A stretch of 64,000 nt of DNA from Bathymodiolus brooksi (Eukaryota; Mollusca; Bivalvia; Mytilida; Modiolidae). This document shows, piece after piece, positions 50,170 to 61,383 of the stretch. How positions within the stretch are numbered: position 1 is the first letter of the stretch; each line of letters opens with the position of its first letter. The stretch is from contig OY804580.1 of NCBI GenBank assembly GCA_963680875.1, forward strand, positions 111,231,534-111,295,533, given 5' to 3'. The position numbers were made by a program, and so were the translations under genes. Below the pieces are notes generated by a model that was given only the letters and a program-made list of their open reading frames with translations, ran no database searches and was not told the DNA's origin.

Positions 50170-53100
50170 TTGTCAGTTTCTCTGGATTGTTTTTGGTTTG
50201 TTTTTCTTTGTCTTGTGTACCCTATGTTGTCAGTTTCTCTGTGTTTTTGTTTTGTTTTTCTTTGTCTTGTGTACCCTATATGTTGCCAGTTTCTCTGTGT
50301 AGTGTTTTGTTTTTCTTCGTCTTGTGTACCCTATGTTGCCAGTTTCTCTGTGTTTTTGTTTTGTTTTTCTTCGTCTTGTGTACCCTATGTTGTCAGTTTC
50401 TCTGTGTTTTTGTTTTGTTTTTCATTGTCTTGTGTACCCTATGTTGTCAGTTTCTCTGTGTTTTTGTTTTGTTTTTCTTTGTCTTGTGTACCGTAAATAT
50501 TGCCAGTTTCTCTGTGTTGTGTTTTGTTTTTCTTCGTCTTGTGTACCCTATGTTGTCAGTTTCTCTGTGTTTTTGTTTTGTTTTTCTTTGTCTTGTGTAC
50601 CCTATGTTGTCAGTTTCTCTGTGTTTTTGTTTTGTTTTTCTTCGTCTTGTGTACCCTATGTTGTTAGTTTCTCTGTGTTTTTGTTTTGTTTTTCTTTGTC
50701 TTGTGTACCCTATGTTGTCAGTTTCTCTGTGTTTTTGTTTTGTTTTTCTTTGTCTTGTGTACCCTATGTTGTCAGTTTCTCTGTGTTTTTGTTTTGTTTT
50801 TCTTTGTCTTGTGTACCCTATATGTTGCCAGTTTCTCTGTGTTGTGTTTTGTTTTTCTTTGTCTTGTGTACCCTATGTTGTCAGTTTCTCTGTGTTTTTG
50901 TTTTGTTTTTCTTTGTCTTGTGTACCCTATGTTGTCAGTTTCTCTGTGTTGTGTTTTGTTTTTCTTTGTCTTGTGTACCCTATGTTGTCAGTTTCTCTGT
51001 GTTTTTGTTTTGTTTTTCTTCGTCTTGTGTACCCTATATGTTGCCAGTTTCTCTGTGTAGTGTTTTGTTTTTCTTCGTCTTGTGTACCCTATGTTGCCAG
51101 TTTCTCTGTGTTTTTGTGTTGTTTTTCTTTGTCTTGTGTACCCTATGTTGTCAGTTTCTCTGTGTTTTTGTTTTGTTTTTCTTTGTCTTGTGTACCCTAT
51201 GTTGTCAGTTTCTCTGTGTTTTTGTTTTGTTTTTCTTTGTCTTGTGTACCCTAAATGTTGCCAGTTTCTCTGTGTTGTGTTTTGTTTTTCTTCGTCTTGT
51301 GTACCCTATGTTGTCAGTTTCTCTGTGTTTTTGTTTTGTTTTTCTTTGTCTTGTGTACCCTATGTTGTCAGTTTCTCTGTGTTTTTGTTTTGTTTTTCTC
51401 TGTCTTGTGTACCATATATGTTGCCAGTTTCTCTGTGTTGTGTTTTGTTTTTCTTTGTCTTGTGTACCCTATGTTGTCAGTTTCTCTGTGTTTTTGTTTT
51501 GTTTTTCTTCGTGTTGTGTACCCTATGTTGTCAGTTTCTCTGTGTTTTTGTTTTGTTTTTCTTCGTGTTGTGTACCCTATGTTGTCAGTTTCTCTGTGTT
51601 GTGTTTTGTTTTTCTTTGTCTTGTGTACCCTATGTTGTCAATTTCTCTGTGTTTTTGTTTTGTTTTTCTTCGTCTTGTGTACCCTATGTTGTCAGTTTCT
51701 CTGGATTGTTTTTGTTTTGTTTTTCTTTGTCTTGTGTACCCTATGTTGTCAGTTTATCTGTGTTTTTGTTTTGTTTTTCTTTGTCTTGTGTACCCTATAT
51801 GTTGCCAGTTTCTCTGTGTTGTGTTTTGTTTTTCTTTGTCTTGTGTACCCTATGTTGTCAGTTTCTCTGTGTTTTTGTTTTGTTTTTCTTCGTCTTGTGT
51901 ACCCTATGTTGTCAGTTTCTCTGTGTTTTTGTTTTGTTTTTCTTTGTCTTGTGTACCCTATGTTGTCAGTTTCTCTGTGTTTTTGTTTTGTTTTTCTTTG
52001 TCTTGTGTACCCTATATGTTGCCAGTTTCTCTGTGTTGTGTTTTGTTTTTCTTTGTCTTGTGTACCCTATGTTGTCAGTTTCTCTGTGTTTTTGTTTTGT
52101 TTTTCTTCGTCTTGTGTACCCTATGTTGTCAGTTTCTCTGTGTTTTTGTTTTGTTTTTCTTCGTGTTGTGTACCCTATGTTGTCAGTTTCTCTGTGTTGT
52201 GTTTTGTTTTTCTTTGTCTTGTGTACCCTATGTTGTCAGTTTCTCTGTGTTTTTGTTTTGTTTTTCTTTGTCTTGTGTACCCTATGTTGTCAGTTTCTCT
52301 GTGTTTTTGTTTTGTTTTTCTTTGTCTTGTGTACCCTATATGTTGCCAGTTTCTGTGTGTTGTGTTTTGTTTTTCTTTGTCTTGTGTACCCTATGTTGTC
52401 AGTTTCTCTGTGTTTTTGTTTTGTTTTTCTTCGTCTTGTGTACCCTATGTTATCTGTTTCTCTATGTTGTGTTTTGTTTTTCTTTGTCTTGTGTACCGTA
52501 TTTGTTGCCAGTTTCTCTGTGTTTTTGTTTTGTTTTTCTTTGTCTTGTGTACCCTATGTTGTCAGTTTCTCTGTGTTTTTGTTTTGTTTTTCTTTGTCTT
52601 GTGTACCCTATATGTTGCCAGTTTCTCTGTGTTGTGTTTTGTTTTTCTTCGTCTTGTGTACTCTATGTTGTCAGTTTCTCTGTGTTTTTGTTTTGTTTTT
52701 CTTTGTCTTGTGTACCCTATGTTGTCAGTTTCTCTGTGTTTTTGTTTTGTTTTTCTTTGTCTTGTGTACCCTATGTCGCCAGTTTCTCTGTGTTTTTGTT
52801 TTGTTTTTCTTCGTCTTGTGTACCCTATGTTGTCAGTTTCTCTGTGTTTTTGTTTTGTTTTTCTTTGTCTTGTGTACCCTATGTTGTCAGTTTCTCTGTG
52901 TTTTTGTTTTGTTTTTCTTTGTCTTGTGTACCCTATGTTGTCAGTTTCTCTGTGTTTTTGTTTTGTGTTTCTTTGTCTTGTGTACCCTATGTTGTCAGTT
53001 TCTCTGTGTTTTTGTTTTGTTTTTCTTCGTCTTGTGTACCCTATGTTGTCAGTTTCTCTGGATTGTTTTTGGTTTGTTTTTCTTTGTCTTGTGTACCCTA

Positions 53101-55033
53101 TGTTGTCAGTTTCTCTGTGTTTTTGTTTTGTTTTTCTTTGTCTTGTGTACCCTATATGTTGCCAGTTTCTCTGTGTAGTGTTTTGTTTTTCTTCGTCTTG
53201 TGTACCCTATGTTGCCAGTTTCTCTGTGTTTTTGTTTTGTTTTTCTTCGTCTTGTGTACCCTATGTTGCCAGTTTCTCTGTGTTTTTGTTTTGTTTTTCT
53301 TCGTCTTGTGTACCCTATGTTGTCAGTTTCTCTGTGTTTTTGTTTTGTTTTTCATTGTCTTGTGTACCCTATGTTGTCAGTTTCTCTGTGTTTTTGTTTT
53401 GTTTTTCTTTGTCTTGTGTACCCTAAATGTTGCCAGTTTCTCTGTGTTGTGTTTTGTTTTTCTTCGTCTTGTGTACCCTATGTTGTCAGTTTCTCTGTGT
53501 TTTTGTTTTGTTTTTCTTTGTCTTGTGTACCCTATGTTGTCAGTTTCTCTGTGTTTTTGTTTTGTTTTTCTTTGTCTTGTGTACCCTATGTTGTTAGTTT
53601 CTCTGTGTTTTTGTTTTGTTTTTCTTTGTCTTGTGTACCCTATGTTGTCAGTTTCTCTGTGTTTTTGTTTTGTTTTTCTTTGTCTTGTGTACCCTATGTT
53701 GTCAGTTTCTCTGTGTTTTTGTTTTGTTTTTCTTTGTCTTGTGTACCCTATATGTTGCCAGTTTCTCTGTGTTGTGTTTTGTTTTTCTTTGTCTTGTGTA
53801 CCCTATGTTGTCAGTTTCTCTGTGTTTTTGTTTTGTTTTTCTTTGTCTTGTGTACCCTATGTTGTCAGTTTCTCTGTGTTTTTGTTTTGTTTTTCTTCGT
53901 CTTGTGTACCCTATGTTGTCAGTTTCTCTGGATTGTTTTTGGTTTGTTTTTCTTTGTCTTGTGTACCCTATGTTGTCAGTTTCTCTGTGTTTTTGTTTTG
54001 TTTTTCTTTGTCTTGTGTACCCTATATGTTGCCAGTTTCTCTGTGTAGTGTTTTGTTTTTCTTCGTCTTGTGTACCCTATGTTGCCAGTTTCTCTGTGTT
54101 TTTGTTTTGTTTTTCTTCGTCTTGTGTACCCTATGTTGTCAGTTTCTCTGTGTTTTTGTTTTGTTTTTCTTCGTCTTGTGTACCCTATGTTGTCAGTTTC
54201 TCTGGATTGTTTTTGGTTTGTTTTTCTTTGTCTTGTGTACCCTATGTTGTCAGTTTCTCTGTGTTTTTGTTTTGTTTTTCTTTGTCTTGTGTACCCTATA
54301 TGTTGCCAGTTTCTCTGTGTAGTGTTTTGTTTTTCTTCGTCTTGTGTACCCTATGTTGCCAGTTTCTCTGTGTTTTTGTTTTGTTTTTCTTCGTCTTGTG
54401 TACCCTATGTTGTCAGTTTCTCTGTGTTTTTGTTTTGTTTTTCTTTGTCTTGTGTACCCTAAATGTTGCCAGTTTCTCTGTGTTTTTGTTTTGTTTTTCT
54501 TCGTCTTGTGTACCCTATGTTGTCAGTTTCTCTGTGTTTTTGTTTTGTTTTTCTTTGTCTTGTGTACCCTATGTTGTCAGTTTCTCTGTGTTTTTGTTTT
54601 GTTTTTCTTTGTCTTGTGTACCCTAAATGTTGCCAGTTTCTCTGTGTTTTTGTTTTGTTTTTCTTCGTGTTGTGTACCCTATGTTGTCAGTTTCTCTGTG
54701 TTTTTGTTTTGTTTTTCTTTGTCTTGTGTACCCTATATGTTGCCAGTTTCTCTGTGTTGTGTTTTGTTTTTCTTTGTCTTGTGTACCCTATGTTGTCAGT
54801 TTCTCTGTGTTTTTGTTTTGTTTTTCTTCGTCTTGTGTACCCTATGTTGTCAGTTTCTCTGTGTTTTTGTTTTGTTTTTCTTTGTCTTGTGTACCCTATG
54901 TTGTCAGTTTCTCTGTGTTTTTGTTTTGTTTTTCTTTGTCTTGTGTACCCTATATGTTGCCAGTTTCTCTGTGTTGTGTTTTGTTTTTCTTTGTCTTGTG
55001 TACCCTATGTTGTCAGTTTCTCTGTGTTTTTGA

Positions 55034-56224
55034 TTTGTTTTTCTTCGTCTTGTGTACCCTATGTTGTCAGTTTCTCTGTGTTGTGTTTTGTTTTTCTTTG
55101 TCTTGTGTACCCTATATGTTGCCAGTTTCTCTGTGTTGTGTTTTGTTTTTCTTTGTCTTGTGTACCCTATGTTGTCAGTTTCTCTGGATTGTGTTTTGTT
55201 TTTCTTTGTCTTGTGTACCCTATGTTGTCAGTTTCTCTGTGTTTTTGTTTTGTTTTTCTTTGTCTTGTGTACCCTATGTCGCCAGTTTCTCTGTGTTTTT
55301 GTTTTGTTTTTCTTCGTGTTGTGTACCCTATTTTGTCAGTTTCTCTGTGTTGTGTTTTGTTTTTCTTTGTCTTGTGTACCCTATGTTGTCAATTTCTCTG
55401 TGTTTTTGTTTTGTTTTTCTTCGTCTTGTGTACCCTATGTTGTCAGTTTCTCTGGATTGTTTTTGTTTTGTTTTTCTTTGTCTTGTGTACCCTATGTTGT
55501 CAGTTTCTCTGTGTTTTTGTTTTGTTTTTCTTTGTCTTGTGTACCCTATATGTTGCCAGTTTCTCTGTGTTGTGTTTTGTTTTTCTTTGTCTTGTGTACC
55601 CTATGTTGTCAGTTTCTCTGTGTTTTTGTTTTGTTTTTCTTCGTCTTGTGTACCCTATGTTGTCAGTTTCTCTGTGTTTTTGTTTTGTTTTTCTTCGTGT
55701 TGTGTACCCTATGTTGTCAGTTTCTCTGTGTTGTGTTTTGTTTTTCTTTGTCTTGTGTACCCTATGTTGTCAGTTTCTCTGTGTTTTTGTTTTGTTTTTC
55801 TTCGTCTTGTGTACCCTATGTTGTCAGTTTCTCTGTGTTTTTGTTTTGTTTTTCTTTGTCTTGTGTACCCTATGTTGTCAGTTTCTCTGTGTTTTTGTTT
55901 TGTTTTTCTTTGTCTTGTGTACCCTATATGTTGCCAGTTTCTCTGTGTTGTGTTTTGTTTTTCTTTGTCTTGTGTACCCTATGTTGTCAGTTTCTCTGTG
56001 TTTTTGTTTTGTTTTTCTTCGTCTTGTGTACCCTATGTTGTCAGTTTCTCTGTGTTTTTGTTTTGTTTTTCTTTGTCTTGTGTACCCTATGTTGTCAGTT
56101 TCTCTGTGTTTTTGTTTTGTTTTTCTTTGTCTTGTGTACCCTATATGTTGCCAGTTTCTCTGTGTTGTGTTTTGTTTTTCTTTGTCTTGTGTACCCTATG
56201 TTGTCAGTTTCTCTGTGTTTTTGA
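55034..56224 (+). repeat. 1,191-bp HOR unit, A type (55-kb block)
   Basis: Bounded by TTTTGATTTG monomers (TGA ending at 55,033 and 56,224). It has the TATTTTGTCAG variant near 55,332 and the GTCAATTTC and GGATTGTTTTTG monomers of the A type, 11,995 bp downstream of its partner. Confidence 0.9.
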
Positions 56225-57415
56225 TTTGTTTTTCTTCGTCTTGTGTACCCTATGTTGTCAGTTTCTCTGTGTTGTGTTTTGTTTTTCTTTGTCTTGTGTA
56301 CCCTATATGTTGCCAGTTTCTCTGTGTTGTGTTTTGTTTTTCTTTGTCTTGTGTACCCTATGTTGTCAGTTTCTCTGGATTGTGTTTTGTTTTTCTTTGT
56401 CTTGTGTACCCTATGTTGTCAGTGTCTCTGTGTTTTTGTTTTGTTTTTCTTTGTCTTGTGTACCCTATGTCGCCAGTTTCTCTGTGTTTTTGTTTTGTTT
56501 TTCTTCGTCTTGTGTACCCTATGTTGTCAGTTTCTCTGTGTTTTTGTTTTGTTTTTCTTTGTCTTGTGTACCCTATGTTGTCAGTTTCTCTGTGTTTTTG
56601 TTTTGTTTTTCTTTGTCTTGTGTACCCTATGTTGTCAGTTTCTCTGTGTTTTTGTTTTGTTTTTCTTTGTCTTGTGTACCCTATATGTTGCCAGTTTCTC
56701 TGTGTTGTGTTTTGTTTTTCTTTGTCTTGTGTACCCTATGTTGTCAGTTTCTCTGTGTTTTTGTTTTGTTTTTCTTTGTCTTGGGTACCCTATGTTGTCA
56801 GTTTCTCTGTGTTTTTGTTTTGTTTTTCTTTGTCTTGTGTACCCTATATGTTGCCAGTTTCTCTGTGTTGTGTTTTGTTTTTCTTTGTCTTGTGTACCCT
56901 ATGTTGTCAGTTTCTCTGTGTTTTTGTTTTGTTTTTCTTCGTCTTGTGTACCCTATGTTGTCAGTTTCTCTGTGTTTTTGTTTTGTTTTTCTTTGTCTTG
57001 TGTACCCTATGTTGTCAGTTTCTCTGTGTTTTTGTTTTGTTTTTCTTTGTCTTGTGTACCCTATATGTTGCCAGTTTCTCTGTGTTGTGTTTTGTTTTTC
57101 TTTGTCTTGTGTACCCTATGTTGTCAGTTTCTCTGTGTTTTTGTTTTGTTTTTCTTTGTCTTGTGTACCCTATGTCGCCAGTTTCTCTGTGTTTTTGTTT
57201 TGTTTTTCTTCGTCTTGTGTACCCTATGTTGTCAGTTTCTCTGTGTTTTTGTTTTGTTTTTCTTCGTCTTGTGTACCCTATGTTGTCAGTTTCTCTGTGT
57301 TTTTGTTTTGTTTTTCTTTGTCTTGTGTACCCTATATGTTGCCAGTTTCTCTGTGTTGTGTTTTGTTTTTCTTTGTCTTGTGTACCCTATGTTGTCAGTT
57401 TCTCTGTGTTTTTGA
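56225..57415 (+). repeat. 1,191-bp HOR unit, B type (55-kb block)
   Basis: GTCAGTGTC near 56,424 and GGTACC at 56,784-56,789 mark it as B. It has the regular 1,191-bp length, without the extra monomer of its partner at 44,230-45,474. Confidence 0.9.
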
Positions 57416-58606
57416 TTTGTTTTTCTTCGTCTTGTGTACCCTATGTTGTCAGTTTCTCTGTGTTGTGTTTTGTTTTTCTTTGTCTTGTGTACCCTATATG
57501 TTGCCAGTTTCTCTGTGTTGTGTTTTGTTTTTCTTTGTCTTGTGTACCCTATGTTGTCAGTTTCTCTGGATTGTGTTTTGTTTTTCTTTGTCTTGTGTAC
57601 CCTATGTTGTCAGTTTCTCTGTGTTTTTGTTTTGTTTTTCTTTGTCTTGTGTACCCTATGTCGCCAGTTTCTCTGTGTTTTTGTTTTGTTTTTCTTCGTG
57701 TTGTGTACCCTATTTTGTCAGTTTCTCTGTGTTGTGTTTTGTTTTTCTTTGTCTTGTGTACCCTATGTTGTCAATTTCTCTGTGTTTTTGTTTTGTTTTT
57801 CTTCGTCTTGTGTACCCTATGTTGTCAGTTTCTCTGGATTGTTTTTGTTTTGTTTTTCTTTGTCTTGTGTACCCTATGTTGTCAGTTTCTCTGTGTTTTT
57901 GTTTTGTTTTTCTTTGTCTTGTGTACCCTATATGTTGCCAGTTTCTCTGTGTTGTGTTTTGTTTTTCTTTGTCTTGTGTACCCTATGTTGTCAGTTTCTC
58001 TGTGTTTTTGTTTTGTTTTTCTTCGTCTTGTGTACCCTATGTTGTCAGTTTCTCTGTGTTTTTGTTTTGTTTTTCTTCGTGTTGTGTACCCTATGTTGTC
58101 CGTTTCTCTGTGTTGTGTTTTGTTTTTCTTTGTCTTGTGTACCCTATGTTGTCAGTTTCTCTGTGTTTTTGTTTTGTTTTTCTTCGTCTTGTGTACCCTA
58201 TGTTGTCAGTTTCTCTGTGTTTTTGTTTTGTTTTTCTTTGTCTTGTGTACCCTATGTTGTCAGTTTCTCTGTGTTTTTGTTTTGTTTTTCTTTGTCTTGT
58301 GTACCCTATATGTTGCCAGTTTCTCTGTGTTGTGTTTTGTTTTTCTTTGTCTTGTGTACCCTATGTTGTCAGTTTCTCTGTGTTTTTGTTTTGTTTTTCT
58401 TCGTCTTGTGTACCCTATGTTGTCAGTTTCTCTGTGTTTTTGTTTTGTTTTTCTTTGTCTTGTGTACCCTATGTTGTCAGTTTCTCTGTGTTTTTGTTTT
58501 GTTTTTCTTTGTCTTGTGTACCCTATATGTTGCCAGTTTCTCTGTGTTGTGTTTTGTTTTTCTTTGTCTTGTGTACCCTATGTTGTCAGTTTCTCTGTGT
58601 TTTTGA
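57416..58606 (+). repeat. 1,191-bp HOR unit, A type (second in 55-kb block)
   Basis: TATTTTGTCAG near 57,714 and GTTGTCCGTTTC near 58,100 match the A unit at 45,475-46,665. The unit ends at the TGA of the TTTTGATTTG marker at 58,606. Confidence 0.9.
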
Positions 58607-60118
58607 TTTGTTTTTCTTCGTCTTGTGTACCCTATGTTGTCAGTTTCTCTGTGTTGTGTTTTGTTTTTCTTTGTCTTGTGTACCCTATATGTTGCCAGTT
58701 TCTCTGTGTTGTGTTTTGTTTTTCTTTGTCTTGTGTACCCTATGTTGTCAGTTTCTCTGGATTGTGTTTTGTTTTTCTTTGTCTTGTGTACCCTATGTTG
58801 TCAGTGTCTCTGTGTTTTTGTTTTGTTTTTCTTTGTCTTGTGTACCCTATGTCGCCAGTTTCTCTGTGTTTTTGTTTTGTTTTTCTTCGTCTTGTGTACC
58901 CTATGTTGTCAGTTTCTCTGTGTTTTTGTTTTGTTTTTCTTTGTCTTGTGTACCCTATGTTGTCAGTTTCTCTGTGTTTTTGTTTTGTTTTTCTTTGTCT
59001 TGTGTACCCTATGTTGTCAGTTTCTCTGTGTTTTTGTTTTGTTTTTCTTTGTCTTGTGTACCCTATATGTTGCCAGTTTCTCTGTGTTGTGTTTTGTTTT
59101 TCTTTGTCTTGTGTACCCTATGTTGTCAGTTTCTCTGTGTTTTTGTTTTGTTTTTCTTTGTCTTGGGTACCCTATGTTGTCAGTTTCTCTGTGTTTTTGT
59201 TTTGTTTTTCTTTGTCTTGTGTACCCTATGTGTTGCCAGTTTCTCTGTGTTGTGTTTTGTTTTTCTTTGTCTTGTGTACCCTATGTTGTCAGTTTCTCTG
59301 TGTTTTTGTTTTGTTTTTCTTCGTCTTGTGTACCCTATGTTGTCAGTTTCTCTGTGTTTTTGTTTTGTTTTTCTTTGTCTTGTGTACCCTATGTTGTCAG
59401 TTTCTCTGTGTTTTTGTTTTGTTTTTCTTTGTCTTGTGTACCCTATATGTTGCCAGTTTCTCTGTGTTGTGTTTTGTTTTTCTTTGTCTTGTGTACCCTA
59501 TGTTGTCAGTTTCTCTGTGTTTTTGTTTTGTTTTTCTTTGTCTTGTGTACCCTATGTCGCCAGTTTCTCTGTGTTTTTGTTTTGTTTTTCTTCGTCTTGT
59601 GTACCCTATGTTGTCAGTTTCTCTGTGTTTTTGTTTTGTTTTTCTTTGTCTTGTGTACCCTATGTTGTCAGTTTCTCTGTGTTTTTGTTTTGTTTTTCTT
59701 TGTCTTGTGTACCCTATGTTGTCAGTTTCTCTGTGTTTTTGTTTTGTTTTTCTTTGTCTTGTGTACCCTATATGTTGCCAGTTTCTCTGTGTTGTGTTTT
59801 GTTTTTCTTTGTCTTGTGTACCCTATGTTGTCAGTTTCTCTGTGTTTTTGTTTTGTTTTTCTTTGTCTTGTGTACCCTATGTTGTCAGTTTCTCTGTGTT
59901 GTGTTTTGTTTTTCTTTGTCTTGTGTACCCTATGTTGTCAGTTTCTCTGTGTTTTTGTTTTGTTGTTCTTCGTCTTGTGTACCCTATGTTGTCAGTTTCT
60001 CTGGATTGTTTTTGTTTTGTTTTTCTTTGTCTTGTGTACCCTATGTTGTCAGTTTCTCTGTGTTTTTGTTTTGTTTTTCTTTGTCTTGTGTACCCTATAT
60101 GTTGCCAGTTTCTCTGTG
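58607..60118 (+). repeat. B-type HOR unit and 3-prime flank (55-kb block)
   Basis: GTCAGTGTC near 58,803 and GGTACC at 59,166-59,171, 563 bp from the preceding marker, so this copy has not lost the monomer missing from its partner. It contains the only CTATGTGTTGCC monomer (near 59,228). TTGTTGTTCTTCG (59,964) marks the 3-prime end of the A/B block, as at 13,831 and 47,970. Confidence 0.87.
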
Positions 60119-61270
60119 TTGCGTTTTGTTTTTCTTCGTCTTGTGTACCCTATGTTGTCAGTTTCTCTGTGTTTTTGTTTTGTTTTTCTTTGTCTTGTGT
60201 ACCCTATGTTGTCAGTTTCTCTGTGTTTTTGTTTTGTTTTTCTTTGTCTTGTGTACCCTAAATGTTGCCAGTTTCTCTGTGTTGTGTTTTGTTTTTCTTC
60301 GTCTTGTGTACCCTATGTTGTCAGTTTCTCTGTGTTTTTGTTTTGTTTTTCTTTGTCTTGTGTACCCTATGTTGTCAGTTTCTCTGTGTTTTTGTTTTGT
60401 TTTTCTTCGTCTTGTGTACCCTATGTTGTCAGTTTCTCTGTGTTTTTGTTTTGTTTTTCTTCGTGTTGTGTACCCTATGTTGTCAGTTTCTCTGTGTTGT
60501 GTTTTGTTTTTCTTTGTCTTGTGTACCCTATGTTGTCAGTTTCTCTGTGTTTTTGTTTTGTTTTTCTTTGTCTTGTGTACCCTATGTTGTCAGTTTCTCT
60601 GTGTTTTTGTTTTGTTTTTCTTTGTCTTGTGTACCCTATATGTTGCCAGTTTCTCTGTGTTGTGTTTTGTTTTTCTTTGTCTTGTGTACCCTATGTTGTC
60701 AGTTTCTCTGTGTTTTTGTTTTGTTTTTCTTCGTCTTGTGTACCCTATGTTATCTGTTTCTCTATGTTGTGTTTTGTTTTTCTTTGTCTTGTGTACCCTA
60801 TTTGTTGCCAGTTTCTCTGTGTTTTTGTTTTGTTTTTCTTTGTCTTGTGTACCCTATGTTGTCAGTTTCTCTGTGTTTTTGTTTTGTTTTTCTTTGTCTT
60901 GTGTACCCTATATGTTGCCAGTTTCTCTGTGTTGTGTTTTGTTTTTCTTCGTCTTGTGTACTCTATGTTGTCAGTTTCTCTGTGTTTTTGTTTTGTTTTT
61001 CTTTGTCTTGTGTACCCTATGTTGTCAGTTTCTCTGTGTTTTTGTTTTGTTTTTCTTTGTCTTGTGTACCCTATGTCGCCAGTTTCTCTGTGTTTTTGTT
61101 TTGTTTTTCTTCGTCTTGTGTACCCTATGTTGTCAGTTTCTCTGTGTTTTTGTTTTGTTTTTCTTTGTCTTGTGTACCCTATGTTGTCAGTTTCTCTGTG
61201 TTTTTGTTTTGTTTTTCTTTGTCTTGTGTACCCTATGTTGTCAGTTTCTCTGTGTTTTTGTTTTGTTTTT
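60119..61270 (+). repeat. Post-duplication segment resembling the 4-kb HOR
   Basis: Begins where copy 2 stops matching copy 1: GTTGCG at 60,119 in place of GTTGTG, then ACCCTAAATG near 60,259. It goes on with CTTCGTGTTG, GTTATCTG/TATTTG, TACTCT (about 60,959) and ATGTCGCC (about 61,074), the same order as the middle of a 4-kb unit. Only satellite sequence is present. Confidence 0.8.
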
Positions 61271-61326
61271 CTTTGTCTTGTGTACCCTATATGTTGTCAG
61301 TTTCTCTGTGTTTTTGTTTTGTTTTT
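61271..61326 (+). repeat. Hybrid type II/type I monomer (56 bp)
   Basis: This monomer starts like type II (CCTATATGTTG) but continues with GTCAG and the long T tract of type I. I saw ATATGTTGTC nowhere else in the window. The switch falls within a few bases of the GTTG element, so it looks like an exchange within a monomer. The next unit (61,327-61,383) is also unusual, joining TATTTTGTCAG to GGATTGTTTTTGG. Confidence 0.85.
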
Positions 61327-61383
61327 CTTTGTCTTGTGTACCCTATTTTGTCAGTTTCTCTGGATTGTTTTTGGTTTGTTTTT

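Larger units (their letters stand above)
50170..60118 (+). repeat. ~9.95-kb duplicated segment, copy 2
   Basis: Near-identical to about 38,175-48,124. Differences I could see are few: TTTTTGTGTTG near 51,116 (only here), the CAGATTC change present only in copy 1, a 54-bp monomer lost near 57,250, a monomer present near 58,760 that copy 1 lacks, CTATGTGTTGCC near 59,228 (only here) and GTTTATCTG near 47,573 of copy 1 that reads GTTTCTCTG here. The order of monomer types is otherwise the same for kilobases. Confidence 0.88.

Noticed and set aside
43039..58606. GGTACC sites as functional elements
   Set aside because: They arise from one T-to-G change (CTTGGGTACC) copied with B-type units. They are useful as markers, and nothing suggests a function.
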